NCBI RefSeq assembly: GCF_003148805.1 | Contig: NZ_QGGX01000004.1 | Span: 124,001 to 188,000 of the forward strand | Direction: 5' to 3' | DNA: 64,000 nucleotides | DNA from: Aminobacter sp. AP02 | GTDB lineage: Bacteria; Pseudomonadota; Alphaproteobacteria; Rhizobiales; Rhizobiaceae | In this document: positions 8,518-17,000 of the stretch, piece by piece | Layout of the letters: every line of letters starts with the position of its first letter | Numbering within the stretch: position 1 is the first letter of the stretch | The notes under the pieces: generated by a model | Told to the model about the DNA's origin: nothing | Databases searched by the model: none | What the model saw: the letters and a program-made list of their open reading frames with translations, nothing else | Made by a program: the position numbers and the translations under genes

Positions 8518-9618
8518 ATGAACATTAAGAGCCTTCTTCTCGGCTCTGCTGCGGCGCTGATCGCAGTTTCCGGCGCTCGTGCGGCCGACGCTGTCGTCGT
8601 CGCTGAGCCGGAGCCCATGGAATATGTCCGCATCTGCGATGTTTACGGCGCAGGCTTCTATTACATCCCCGGTACCGAGACCTGCCTCAAGATTGGTGGC
8701 CTCGTCCGCTACCAGTTCGACTACGCCGAGCACATTCTTGACTCCGGCTGGAGGAAGCAGGCACTCGCTCGTCTGAAGTTCGACGCACGTTCGGAAACCG
8801 AATACGGCACGTTCCGCCGTTACATCGAGTTCCAGGCGAGCGTCGGCGGCGGCGGTTGGGTACATAACGATTCGACCGACACCGACACGTGGCGCGGCGT
8901 TAAGTCCGAAAGCGGAACGGCTCTCCGTTATGCCTACTTCGAACTCGGCGGCCTGCTCGTCGGTCACAACGACACCTTGTTCGACGGCGGACTTGATGGC
9001 GAGTTCGACTCGGGCGGCGGCGACCGCATCAACCAGATCCGCTACACCATTGATGCTGGCAACGGCATTGCCGTGTCGATGGGCCTGGAAGAAGAGTCCG
9101 ACAACTTCGACTATGTCCCGCTGGTCACCGGCAAGGTTGCCATCAACCAGGGCTGGGGGTCACTCAACCTGTATGGTGGTTACGACAACGCCTACGAAGA
9201 GTTCGCCCTCAAGGCGATTGGCAACGTCAAGGCAACCGACGCACTCACATTGCAGTTTCTCGCCGGCTATGAATCTGGCCCGACCTATTGGTCGATCAAC
9301 CCACTCGGCGCTCTTGAAAACATTGCCGGTTCCTACCAGGGCTACGCCTACACGCTCGCTGCCTACCTGAGGTATCAGGTTAACGAGAAGCTGTCGGTCG
9401 GCTTCGGCGGACAGTACTTCGGTGATGCGCACGACGACAATTTCTGGCTCGACAACGACGGTTCCAACGATTACTCGCTCGGTACTGTCATCGACTACAA
9501 ACTCGTCGAAAATCTCAACGCAAAACTGGCAATCAACTACTTCGACGGCGACACTTTCGACAACTTCGGAAGAGGCGGTGGCTTCAACGGCTTCCTGCGC
9601 CTCGACGCTACGTTCTAG
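8518..9618 (+). CDS. outer-membrane porin, alphaproteobacterial Porin_2 type
   Basis: A 366-residue precursor. The signal peptide MNIKSLLLGSAAALIAVSGARA is followed by ADAVVVAEPEPMEYVRICD. The YVRICDVYGAGFYYIPGTETC segment, with its two Cys, is the standard start of rhizobial/Brucella Omp2-like porins. The rest alternates aromatic and polar residues as in a 16-strand barrel. It ends in LRLDATF, with the C-terminal Phe expected for BAM-assembled barrels. The start ATG 8518 has GGGAGA upstream, and an earlier in-frame ATG (8401) is discarded. It forms trimeric diffusion channels for small solutes. Transcription stops at the hairpin right after it. Confidence 0.93.
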   Translation: MNIKSLLLGSAAALIAVSGARAADAVVVAEPEPMEYVRICDVYGAGFYYIPGTETCLKIGGLVRYQFDYAEHILDSGWRKQALARLKFDARSETEYGTFRRYIEFQASVGGGGWVHNDSTDTDTWRGVKSESGTALRYAYFELGGLLVGHNDTLFDGGLDGEFDSGGGDRINQIRYTIDAGNGIAVSMGLEEESDNFDYVPLVTGKVAINQGWGSLNLYGGYDNAYEEFALKAIGNVKATDALTLQFLAGYESGPTYWSINPLGALENIAGSYQGYAYTLAAYLRYQVNEKLSVGFGGQYFGDAHDDNFWLDNDGSNDYSLGTVIDYKLVENLNAKLAINYFDGDTFDNFGRGGGFNGFLRLDATF

Positions 9619-9644
9619 TTGATCGATACGTCAGTATAGATGCA

Positions 9645-9678
9645 GCAACCCGCAGTCGAAGACTGCGGGTTGCTTTTT
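9645..9678 (+). terminator. strong Rho-independent terminator after porin
   Basis: A perfect 13-bp stem, GCAACCCGCAGTC (9645-9657) with GACTGCGGGTTGC (9661-9673), closes a GAA loop and is followed by TTTTT. It starts 26 nt after the porin stop, which fits a highly expressed single-gene transcript. Confidence 0.95.
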
Positions 9679-9925
9679 GCTTCGCCGGCGGAATTTTTTA
9701 CTGCCGCGCGTCCGGCGCTGGCCGGCTCGCCCCGGAACCGCTTCGATGCCGTCGAACTGCCTGACGACGGGCCACATGCAAAAACTCTTCCAAGCTTCAA
9801 GACACCGCCCCTCAATACTGCGACCGAGCTCTCAAAGTTTTCCTTAGTCGATACGGACGATGTCGCTCGGCCTCCGCTGCCTATCGTTGCGCGCAGCTAG
9901 ATTGAAAATGCCCGGGAGCGTGGTC
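9679..9925. other. intergenic region before the epimerase-like gene
   Basis: No gene is supported between the porin terminator and the NAD-dependent epimerase-like gene. The frame open upstream of 9926 is judged non-coding because the ribosome site and Rossmann motif both point to 9926. Confidence 0.5.
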
Positions 9926-10831
9926 ATGAAAATCCTCATCATTGGCGGTACCGGAATGATCGGCGGCCACACCGCGAGCTATCTCAAGGCACTCGGCAAT
10001 GAGGTTGTCCTTGCGGCACGCAAACCAGCTCCTGAAGCCACCCCGATGGCTGCCTATCCGACCATCTATGGCGACTACACCACAGGCGACTTCTCGGCGG
10101 CCGATCTCGCGCCGTTCGACGGCATCCTGTTTGCCGCAGGCAACGACATTCGTCACCTGCCCAAGGGTGTCGACGAGAACGAGTTCTGGACCAAAATGCA
10201 AATTGAGGGCGTTCCAGACTTTGTCGAGCTGGCCCGCAAGTCAGGCGTTAGACGCGTTGTCCATATCGGCAGCTACTATCATCAGGTCATGCCCAATCTG
10301 GTAGAAACCAACGCCTATGTGCGCGGTCGCAGCCTCGCAGACGAGGGCGTTCGCGCACTGGCGACTGACGACTTCAACGTCTCGACACTCAATCCGCCTT
10401 CCATCATCGGTTATGTGAAGGGCTTGCCGACCAAGCGCTACGAGACCTTGATGGCCTATGCGCGCGGCGAACTGGACCTGCCGATCTTCGCGCCGCCCGG
10501 CGGCACCAACTATATGTCGGTGCAGTCATTGGCAGAGGCTATCTGGGGTGCGTTTCAGCACGCCGAAAGTGGCAAGGCCTATCTGGTCGGCGACGAGAAT
10601 CTGACGTTCCAGCAGTATTTCCAGGCGTTGTTCGATGCCGTCGGCAATCCGCATCAGGTCGAAGAGCGCAACGAGGAACATCCGCTGCTGCCCGACATGT
10701 TCATTGTGCCGGGACGTGGCAATATACTTGCCTACGAGCCGGACGCCGAAGAAACCAAACTCCTTGGCTACCGGCGCAACGATACGCAGCGTGCGATCCG
10801 CGAAGTGTTCGCGCAGGTCACGGGCAAGTAG
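9926..10831 (+). CDS. NAD(P)-dependent epimerase/dehydratase-family (extended SDR) protein
   Basis: A 301-residue Rossmann protein. MKILIIGGTGMIGGHT carries the GxxGxxG nucleotide-binding loop and AARK the end of the second strand. The usual catalytic YxxxK appears as NAYVRGR, so the lysine position holds Arg. That suggests an atypical or non-catalytic member. The start ATG 9926 has GGGAG upstream, and the longer frame from 9860 is rejected. Only 20 nt separate it from the SnoaL-like gene, and an SDR follows, so the three probably form one small catabolic or detoxification operon. The substrate is unknown. Confidence 0.82.
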   Translation: MKILIIGGTGMIGGHTASYLKALGNEVVLAARKPAPEATPMAAYPTIYGDYTTGDFSAADLAPFDGILFAAGNDIRHLPKGVDENEFWTKMQIEGVPDFVELARKSGVRRVVHIGSYYHQVMPNLVETNAYVRGRSLADEGVRALATDDFNVSTLNPPSIIGYVKGLPTKRYETLMAYARGELDLPIFAPPGGTNYMSVQSLAEAIWGAFQHAESGKAYLVGDENLTFQQYFQALFDAVGNPHQVEERNEEHPLLPDMFIVPGRGNILAYEPDAEETKLLGYRRNDTQRAIREVFAQVTGK

Positions 10832-10851
10832 TTCGGTCTCAGGAGGGCGGC

Positions 10852-11295
10852 ATGGCGGACGATCAGGCGGCACTGCTGATGGCGATTGCGCTCAGGCGCG
10901 TGTCCGAACGCTACGCCTGTGCCGTTGACTGCGGCGACGGAGACTTGCTCGCCGCGCAGTTCACCCCTGACGGCGTCGTTGAGTCCCCGCGTGGCAAATT
11001 CGTGGGGCCCGAGCAACTCAGCGGCATCCCTGCCATGGTCGCGAACCGCTATCTCAAGACCTTCCATGCCGTGCTCAACCAGATGGTCGAACCCATCGAA
11101 GGCGGGGCCGAGGGCGAGACCTATTGCATCGCAAGACACTATTTCCACGATCCAGCCGGACGTTACCTCTGTTACGAGATGACGATCCGTTACCAGGACC
11201 GCTTCGCGCGCACCTCTACCGGCTGGAAGCTCTCACGCCGCGCCCTTACGGTAGTTGGCACCCACACATATGAGGCGCAGGAAACCCCGAACTAG
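10852..11295 (+). CDS. SnoaL-like/NTF2-like domain protein
   Basis: A 147-residue protein with the cone-shaped NTF2-like fold. An N-terminal helix (RRVSERYACAVDCGDGDLL) is followed by FTPDGVVESPRGKFVGPEQL, the typical bent strand and loop. The C-terminal strand pair TGWKLSRRALTVVGTH closes the sheet. Family members include polyketide cyclases, steroid isomerases and dehydratases; catalytic residues vary too much to assign a reaction. An AGGAGGG ribosome site precedes ATG 10852. It sits between an epimerase-like protein and an SDR, so all three may act on one ring-containing or hydroxylated substrate. Confidence 0.8.
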   Translation: MADDQAALLMAIALRRVSERYACAVDCGDGDLLAAQFTPDGVVESPRGKFVGPEQLSGIPAMVANRYLKTFHAVLNQMVEPIEGGAEGETYCIARHYFHDPAGRYLCYEMTIRYQDRFARTSTGWKLSRRALTVVGTHTYEAQETPN

Positions 11296-11363
11296 GGGCG
11301 TTTCAGGGCGAGGCCGCCCCGACATGCGTCGGCCACTTAAACTTACAGACAGCGGAGTACAGC

Positions 11364-12230
11364 ATGTCGGATGAAATCTCCATCCTTGGCCTGGCAGGCA
11401 AGGTGGCACTAATCACAGGCGGCGGCGCGGGTATCGGCCGCGCCACGGCTGAGCTCTATGCCCGTGCCGGCATGAAAGTCGCAGTCGCCGAGATAGAGCC
11501 CGCACGCGTCGCATCTGTGCGCGAGGCGCTTGGCGAAGAGCATCTCGTCATCGAGGCCGATGTGCGCAAGTCGGCCGACGTGGCCAAGGTGATAGAGGCG
11601 GTCAAGGATCGCTTCGGCAGGCTCGATGTGCTGGTCAACAATGTCGGCGACTATCTCGGCTACAAGACCGAATTCGAGCATTCGACAGAAGAAGAGTGGG
11701 AAGCGCTTTATGGCGTCAACCTGCTGCATATGTTCCATGTGAGCAAGGCGGCGATCCCGCTGATACGGGCCAGTGGCCCGGGTGGCAGCATCGTCAACGT
11801 GTCGACCATCGAGGCTTTCCGCGGCATTCCGATGACGGTTGTCTATTCGGCGTTCAAGGCGGCGGTCACAGGCTTCACCCAAAGCCTTGCGGTCGAGCTC
11901 GGCCAATACGGCATCCGCGTCAATGCGATCGCGCCCGAGACCACTAATTCGGCCCAGATCGTCGCGACGCCACGCGTGCCGCCGGAAAATCGCGACTACC
12001 TCAAGCGCTGGTTCCCGATCGGCCGGTTCGGGGAGGGCACGGACTCCGCGGGTGCTGCGCTGTTCCTTGCCTCCGAGCTGCTGTCGGGTTGGGTATCGGG
12101 TACGACGATCCATGTCGATGGCGGCGTGCTCGCCGCCGGCGCCTGGTCGCGCCTACCAGGCGACGCAGGATGGACGCATTTGCCCGTCATCGAGTCCGAC
12201 GGCTACACACCACGCCCCAACGCAAAATAG
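11364..12230 (+). CDS. short-chain dehydrogenase/reductase (classical SDR)
   Basis: A 288-residue oxidoreductase. TGGGAGIGRATAELYARAG binds the nucleotide, and NNVGDYL is the NNAG-type strand. The catalytic triad is Ser in VNVSTIEAF and Tyr/Lys in YSAFKAAVTGF. NAIAPETTNS and the C-terminal VSGTTIHVDGGVLAAG complete the fold. AEIEPARVA after the second strand has an acidic residue, which favours NAD over NADP. About 70 nt separate it from the SnoaL-like gene. It converges on the FmdE-like gene. The substrate alcohol or ketone is not predictable. Confidence 0.9.
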   Translation: MSDEISILGLAGKVALITGGGAGIGRATAELYARAGMKVAVAEIEPARVASVREALGEEHLVIEADVRKSADVAKVIEAVKDRFGRLDVLVNNVGDYLGYKTEFEHSTEEEWEALYGVNLLHMFHVSKAAIPLIRASGPGGSIVNVSTIEAFRGIPMTVVYSAFKAAVTGFTQSLAVELGQYGIRVNAIAPETTNSAQIVATPRVPPENRDYLKRWFPIGRFGEGTDSAGAALFLASELLSGWVSGTTIHVDGGVLAAGAWSRLPGDAGWTHLPVIESDGYTPRPNAK

Positions 12231-12304
12231 GGCCAATCGGTTGTCAGCGTCCGCGGCGGTTGCCGGGCGCTGCACCAGAGCGTCCACCCCAAGAATATTT
12301 GGCC

Positions 12305-12811
12305 TCAGCTCGCGATGTCGTAAATGTCGCGGGCCGGAAGTAGTAGAAGTCGATCTGCCATTTCCGCCTTCAGCCATTCAAGCCTGTCGTTTTCTTCGCG
12401 TGTCTTGTCCGGTTTGGCGCCAAGGGTTACGAACTCCTCGCGTACATGGCCGGGCTTGATCCTCACTTCGACGGTCTTGCCGCGATAGGTAAAGCGCCAG
12501 ACATAAGGGCCGGGAGGGGCGGAAATTACGTCCTTTCCGCCGAGGCTCTTGTCGACTGTCAGGCGTCCCTCCGTCAGGGCCCGCGTGACCATCTCTATCG
12601 CGTCGCGTCCGCCGGGGCCGCCAAAGGCGGTGACAACGGTGACCTCCCTGCGCTCGAGCGGGGTGTCGGATAGCTCGGGAAAGGCCGCCTGCATGGCCTT
12701 GAGCCCGTGGGTGACACCGCCGGGAAATCCGCCACCGTGAAATGTGTTGATCCCGTCGAACGAGAAGGTGAGGTCCTTGCCGCCTTCGCGGACGGTGATC
12801 TGATCATACAT
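12305..12811 (-). CDS. FmdE-like small protein, cysteine-poor
   Basis: A 168-residue protein, last gene of a five-gene coupled operon. Its pattern resembles the FmdE family: FHGGGFPGGVTHGLKAM (residues ~23-39) corresponds to the FmdE FHGHxCPGxxxGxxA motif. It is followed by an EVTVVTAF strand, GRDAIEMVTRALTEGRL (FmdE: VDAIQ...GCTxGKGNL) and VWRFTYRGKTVEVRI. None of the FmdE cysteines is kept, so the zinc or thiol chemistry of canonical members is probably absent. The start ATG 12811 overlaps the stop of the upstream gene by 8 nt; the longer frame from 12883 lies inside that gene. The function is unknown, and context suggests handling the ligand of the importer. Confidence 0.6.
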   Translation of the reverse strand: MYDQITVREGGKDLTFSFDGINTFHGGGFPGGVTHGLKAMQAAFPELSDTPLERREVTVVTAFGGPGGRDAIEMVTRALTEGRLTVDKSLGGKDVISAPPGPYVWRFTYRGKTVEVRIKPGHVREEFVTLGAKPDKTREENDRLEWLKAEMADRLLLLPARDIYDIAS

Positions 12812-14108
12812 TGATGTAAGCCTTGATGTTGGGAATGAACCGGTCGAGGAAACGCGTCGTCGCCGGCATGAAGTGCGAACCATGGTGGAACATCGGGTCG
12901 AGCGACGAGATGATCATCCGGCCGGGTGTTGATACGTCGTCGACATAGAGAATTGCTCGACCCTCGCCATCGCGGGCAAGAACCTCAGCTCCCGTGGGTG
13001 GCACGAACCAGCCATGCAGGTGCCAAGTGACCTCCCTGTCGCCCATGTCTTTCAACAATGGATGGCCCGGCGCGGTCGCACGCACGCCGAGACTGGCGTC
13101 GGGGTCGAGCCACCACCACCAGTTCGTCGGCGTCTCAGTAAAATCGATAGCAGGCAGCCAAAGGTCGGAACGGCTTTCGCCGAGCGCGATCACTGTGCCG
13201 CCCGCCTGAAGATGGTGTGCAATCACTTGCTTTTGCGCGATCATCCGCTGCACCGGCGTACGGCAGGGCACCCACAGCACGTCTTGTGGCCTGAGGGTGC
13301 CGGCAAGGTCTTCCGGCGTGCAGATCACGTCGAAAGTGTCGCCGTAGCGGGAGCCTTCGAGGCTTCGGACGTTGTAGTAGGTGCCAGAAGAAGGAGCGAC
13401 GACACGACGCGCCGCCTTGGTCGAGGACTTAAGACCGCCATAAGTTTCCGGCTCGGCGAGCGGAAGTATGTCGGCTGGTTTTTTCGGGTTCTGCGGCCAG
13501 GGGTCGAAGCAGGGACCGCCATTGGTCCAGGCGAGGATGCGAGCGGTGAGTTCCGGGGCAAGCCCCCATTCCACGCCCATGCTGCCGAGGTCGTTTCCCG
13601 CATGGGAAAAGAACCGCCCCCCACTTGGCCGCTGCCAGACCCAGTCGACTGGGACCTGCGCAGTCCCGAGCCCGTTGATTGCGACGGCCCCAACAGGGAG
13701 CGGGTTGCAGCCGCGACCATAAAAGCCAGCCACGCCCTTGTTGGCTTCCAGTTTCTTCAACTCGATGCCGTCGTAGAGCGGATGCCGATTGACGGAAGAA
13801 AGGTCGAAGTCGGCCCGCCTCGGGGCGGTTATGGGCCGGTATTGAAAAAGGCCCTCGATCATCGGGCGCACCACGTGGCCGTTGAAGAACCAGCGACCGC
13901 CATTGTCGAGGAAGGCCTCGAGCGCTGGCCTCAATGCGAGCATCGCGTCCTGGTCGAGTTGCTGGCCGGTGATCAGGCCATCATGGGCCAACAGGAGTTC
14001 CGGGGTAAGATCGCACTGCTCTACGACGACCGCCTCGCCGCGCGCTGCCGCTTCGATGATCCCCGGTGACGGTTTGCCGTAAGCGGATTTCAGATAGATG
14101 GTGGTCAT
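12804..14108 (-). CDS. two-domain glutamine-amidotransferase-like (ThuA/DJ-1 fold) protein of unknown function
   Basis: A 434-residue cytoplasmic protein with no signal peptide and an apparent internal duplication. The N-terminal half has HDGLITGQQ, then a helix and LDNGGRWFFNGHVV, then HPLYDGIELKKL and RFFSHAGNDLGS. The C-terminal half repeats the order: QDVLWVPCRT, HHLQAGGTVIALGE, HPLLKDMGDREV, MIISSLDPMFHHGS. Each half fits a class-I GATase-like/ThuA fold, but no canonical nucleophile Cys with His/Glu is evident. The start overlaps the ATPase stop (ATGA) and the end overlaps the FmdE-like gene, so it is made with the importer. I do not recognise a characterised homologue. Confidence 0.6.
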   Translation of the reverse strand: MTTIYLKSAYGKPSPGIIEAAARGEAVVVEQCDLTPELLLAHDGLITGQQLDQDAMLALRPALEAFLDNGGRWFFNGHVVRPMIEGLFQYRPITAPRRADFDLSSVNRHPLYDGIELKKLEANKGVAGFYGRGCNPLPVGAVAINGLGTAQVPVDWVWQRPSGGRFFSHAGNDLGSMGVEWGLAPELTARILAWTNGGPCFDPWPQNPKKPADILPLAEPETYGGLKSSTKAARRVVAPSSGTYYNVRSLEGSRYGDTFDVICTPEDLAGTLRPQDVLWVPCRTPVQRMIAQKQVIAHHLQAGGTVIALGESRSDLWLPAIDFTETPTNWWWWLDPDASLGVRATAPGHPLLKDMGDREVTWHLHGWFVPPTGAEVLARDGEGRAILYVDDVSTPGRMIISSLDPMFHHGSHFMPATTRFLDRFIPNIKAYINV

Positions 14109-14863
14109 AGTGCCTCGATCCCGGCGAACGCCGGCAGGATTGCCCGGCGGGCTTCCCCGGCCGCTCCGTTAACGTCGACCCAACGCATCGACACACCGTA
14201 GAGCTCGGAAAGCTTGTCAGGCTGTATCATGTCGGCAACCGATCCGTTGACCTCATCGCCACCCGGCATCATCAGCAGGACGTCGTCTGCGGCGGCGAGC
14301 GCGTGGTTGGGATCGTGGGTGGTGAAGATGATGGCGAAGTCGCGCCGGAGCCTCAGCCGGTCAAGCAGCTCGAGTGTCCGCGCCTGGTTGCCCAGGTCAA
14401 GGGCCGAAGTCGGTTCGTCGAAAACCAGCACTGACGAACCGGTGGCAAGCGCCCGGGCAATCAGTACCATCTGCCGCTGGCCTCCCGACATACGGTCGTA
14501 GCGCAGGCCGGCAAGCGAGCAGGCGCCGGCCTGCACAAGTGCCGCTTCCGCAGCCTCCCGGTCTTTTGCCGACGGCTGGCCGAACAGACCTAGCCGCACG
14601 GCGCGTCCCATGACGACAACTTCAAGTCCGGTGAGCTTTGCCTGCGAGGCGCCGTGCTGTGGCACATAACCGGCAACTTTGGGCGCATGACGCTTTCCGC
14701 TGGCAAGTGGCTGGAATCCGAGCAGCGCGCGCAGCAGCGTTGTCTTGCCGCGGCCGTTTGGCCCAAGGATTGCCATCGACCGGCCGACCGGCACGTCGAA
14801 GCTGATGTTCTTGAACAGCGTACGCTGGCCAAAGGCGACCGACGCGTTATCGAGGCCAATCAC
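14105..14863 (-). CDS. ABC importer ATPase, FecE/BtuD/HmuV type
   Basis: A 252-residue nucleotide-binding subunit of a type II importer. Walker A is GPNGRGKTTLL (residues ~35-45), the signature is MSGGQRQMVLIARAL, Walker B is VLVFDEPTSALD, and the switch histidine is in FTTHDPNHALAAADD. A GTG start at 14863 overlaps the permease stop by 4 nt. It powers uptake across the inner membrane with the FecCD-like permease. Siderophore, heme, cobalamin and molybdate/tungstate transporters all share this subunit type, so the ATPase does not define the substrate. Confidence 0.93.
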   Translation of the reverse strand: MIGLDNASVAFGQRTLFKNISFDVPVGRSMAILGPNGRGKTTLLRALLGFQPLASGKRHAPKVAGYVPQHGASQAKLTGLEVVVMGRAVRLGLFGQPSAKDREAAEAALVQAGACSLAGLRYDRMSGGQRQMVLIARALATGSSVLVFDEPTSALDLGNQARTLELLDRLRLRRDFAIIFTTHDPNHALAAADDVLLMMPGGDEVNGSVADMIQPDKLSELYGVSMRWVDVNGAAGEARRAILPAFAGIEAL

Positions 14864-15912
14864 GGACGGTTCGCCTCCTTGAAATGCCGGCGCAGCAGGA
14901 CACCGAACACCGGTGCGCCGATCAGCGCGGTCAGCACACCGAGCGGTATTTCCGCCGCAGTCAGGGTACGCGCCAATGTGTCGACAAACGTAAGGTAAGC
15001 CGCCCCCATCAAGGCCGAGGCCGGGATCAGCGACCTGTGATCTTCACCGACCAGGATGCGCGCCGCGTGCGGAACAACAAGGCCAATCCAGCCCACGATG
15101 CCGGCGACCGCGACCGAGGTTCCGGTCATCAGCGCAATGGCGATGAAGACGACCCAGCGTTCGCGATCAGGATTGACGCCGAGTGATCGGGCTTCGCTGT
15201 CTTCCAGCGCAAGCAAGTTCAGCCGATAGCGGAGCAGGTAGATGATGGCCAGCCCGATCGCCATACCCGGTACGGCAAGCCCGAGCCGCGCCCAGGTAGC
15301 TGTCGAAAACGATCCCATCAGCCAATAGACGATAGCCGGCAATGAGGTGTTGGGATCTGCGACAAACTGGACGATGGAAACCAGTGCGCCAAACAGCGCC
15401 CCGATCACCATGCCGGAAAGAATAACGGTGATGACCTCGGTACGCCCGTTTATGCGGGCAAGCGCGCCGACCAGGATCAGTGCAGAGAGACCGAAGACGA
15501 AGGCCATGCCGAGCAGCACTACGCCCGAAAGGCCAAACAGCAGTGCCAGTGCCCCGCCGAAGGCCGCACCCTGGCTGATGCCTAGCACCTGCGGCGATAC
15601 GAGGGGATTGCGGAAGACGCCCTGCAACGCCGCGCCACCGACGGCGAGGGCGGCGCCGGAAAGAGCGGCAAGCAACACGCGCGGCAAGCGCACGAGCAGC
15701 ACGATGCGCTCGTCCATAGAGGTTGGCGCCAGGCCGGGGTTTGTCGCCCCGGCCATCAGGATATCGAAGATACGTGGCACGCTGACCGAAAACCGGCCGG
15801 CACCGATGGCAAACAGCATGGACATCAGCAACGCGGCGACAAGCGCGCCAAAGACCCCCACCTTAAGCACCGAGAACCCGCGCCGGGCGGGTTCAGCCGC
15901 CACGACGCTCAT
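14860..15912 (-). CDS. ABC importer permease, FecCD/BtuC family
   Basis: A 350-residue, roughly ten-helix inner-membrane protein. Signature stretches are RLPRVLLAALSGAALAVGG and LQGVFRNPLVSPQVLGIS near the N-terminus. GWIGLVVPHAARILVGEDHR is the ATPase-coupling region, and the C-terminus carries IPLGVLTALIGAPVFGVLLRR. The translation start is ATG 15912 in TGATG with the binding-protein stop; GTG at 15915 is possible. It forms the homodimeric channel with the FecE-type ATPase. Family members carry iron chelates, heme, B12, or molybdate/tungstate. Confidence 0.93.
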   Translation of the reverse strand: MSVVAAEPARRGFSVLKVGVFGALVAALLMSMLFAIGAGRFSVSVPRIFDILMAGATNPGLAPTSMDERIVLLVRLPRVLLAALSGAALAVGGAALQGVFRNPLVSPQVLGISQGAAFGGALALLFGLSGVVLLGMAFVFGLSALILVGALARINGRTEVITVILSGMVIGALFGALVSIVQFVADPNTSLPAIVYWLMGSFSTATWARLGLAVPGMAIGLAIIYLLRYRLNLLALEDSEARSLGVNPDRERWVVFIAIALMTGTSVAVAGIVGWIGLVVPHAARILVGEDHRSLIPASALMGAAYLTFVDTLARTLTAAEIPLGVLTALIGAPVFGVLLRRHFKEANRP

Positions 15913-17000
15913 CACTTGGCCTTGAACTGGGCGTAGTTGGTGGCGTCGCCCTGCATGTCAGTCCACAGGATGCCGTTTATTTCGTCATCACCGAGATCAT
16001 AGTTGTACAGGGTCTTGTAGGCCTTTTTCATCTCGCTCCGTAGATCATAGGAGAAGACGTCGGGATGCAGCAGGTTGGCGAGCCACATCCATGTCAGGGG
16101 GCTCTCCTGGCTTGGCGGGTCCCAGCGATAGCCTCCCAATGGCATCTTGTAGACTTTCTTGCCTTGCGCTGCCTTGGTCAGCGAGAGGATCGGGTCGTTG
16201 TAGATGCGTTCTATGCCGAGCTTCGGTTCAAAGCTGTTGAGGAGGATCACGTCAGGATCCCATGCCGCAATCTGCTCCGGGCTGATCGTCGTTCCATTGC
16301 CCTCGACGTCGCCCGAAGCGTTCACGCCGCCGACGAGATCAATGTACCAGGCGCTGTAGTTGCCCTTGTTCCCGGACGCCGTGAGGTTCTCCATAGCCCG
16401 GCCGAGATAGAGCACCTTTGGTCGATTGTCGGCGGCAATGCCCTTGGTCTTGGCGGCCAACTCGGCTGCCACGGTTTCGCGCCAGCCATTGATCTCGGCG
16501 GCGCGTTCAGGCCGGCCCATCGCGTCCGCAACCATCTGATGATAGAATTGGGTCTTCGCTTCGGTCCCATATGAGATCAAGATCACATTCAGTCCGGCAT
16601 TGGTGATTGGATCGACCAGATCGGCGCCGTAGTCAGCCCATTGCACGACCAGCTCCGGATTGGTTGCCGCCAATTCCTCGACGTTCGGTATGAAGTTCGG
16701 GGCCGTGACGTCAGAGGGGATGTCCTTTGCTTCGGGGAATATCTTGCCGAGGACGCCTTCCACGATAGCTGTCTTGGACAGTGGGTTCATGCCGACCAGA
16801 CGAGAAGTGCCGCCGTCAATGGCAATCAAGGTGGATGCCATTGGCATCGGAATCGAGGCGATCCTTTCGGCAGGTTTTGGCAAGGTGACGGTGCGGCCTG
16901 CCTGATCGACGATCGTGATGGGATCGGCGAGCGCCATGCCAGCCACGCAACTCGCGACAAGCGCTATGGAGCCACTAAGGCAAACTCGTGAGAGGCGCAT
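15912..17000 (-). CDS. periplasmic metal/cofactor-binding protein, FecB/BtuF (COG0614) type
   Basis: A 362-residue precursor and first gene of the cassette. The signal peptide MRLSRVCLSGSIALVASCVAG is followed by MALA-DP. ITIVDQAGRTVTLPKPAERI is the classical start of the family, and NVEELAATNPELVV and ISPEQIAAWDPDVILL are the inter-domain strands. No lipobox is seen, so it is soluble. The start ATG 17000 has AGGAAGG upstream; the frame open to 17051 is longer than needed. YRWDPPSQESPLTWMWLANL near the C-terminus is typical of non-siderophore members. The ligand may be an iron chelate or an oxyanion such as molybdate or tungstate; this is undecided. Confidence 0.9.
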   Translation of the reverse strand: MRLSRVCLSGSIALVASCVAGMALADPITIVDQAGRTVTLPKPAERIASIPMPMASTLIAIDGGTSRLVGMNPLSKTAIVEGVLGKIFPEAKDIPSDVTAPNFIPNVEELAATNPELVVQWADYGADLVDPITNAGLNVILISYGTEAKTQFYHQMVADAMGRPERAAEINGWRETVAAELAAKTKGIAADNRPKVLYLGRAMENLTASGNKGNYSAWYIDLVGGVNASGDVEGNGTTISPEQIAAWDPDVILLNSFEPKLGIERIYNDPILSLTKAAQGKKVYKMPLGGYRWDPPSQESPLTWMWLANLLHPDVFSYDLRSEMKKAYKTLYNYDLGDDEINGILWTDMQGDATNYAQFKAK

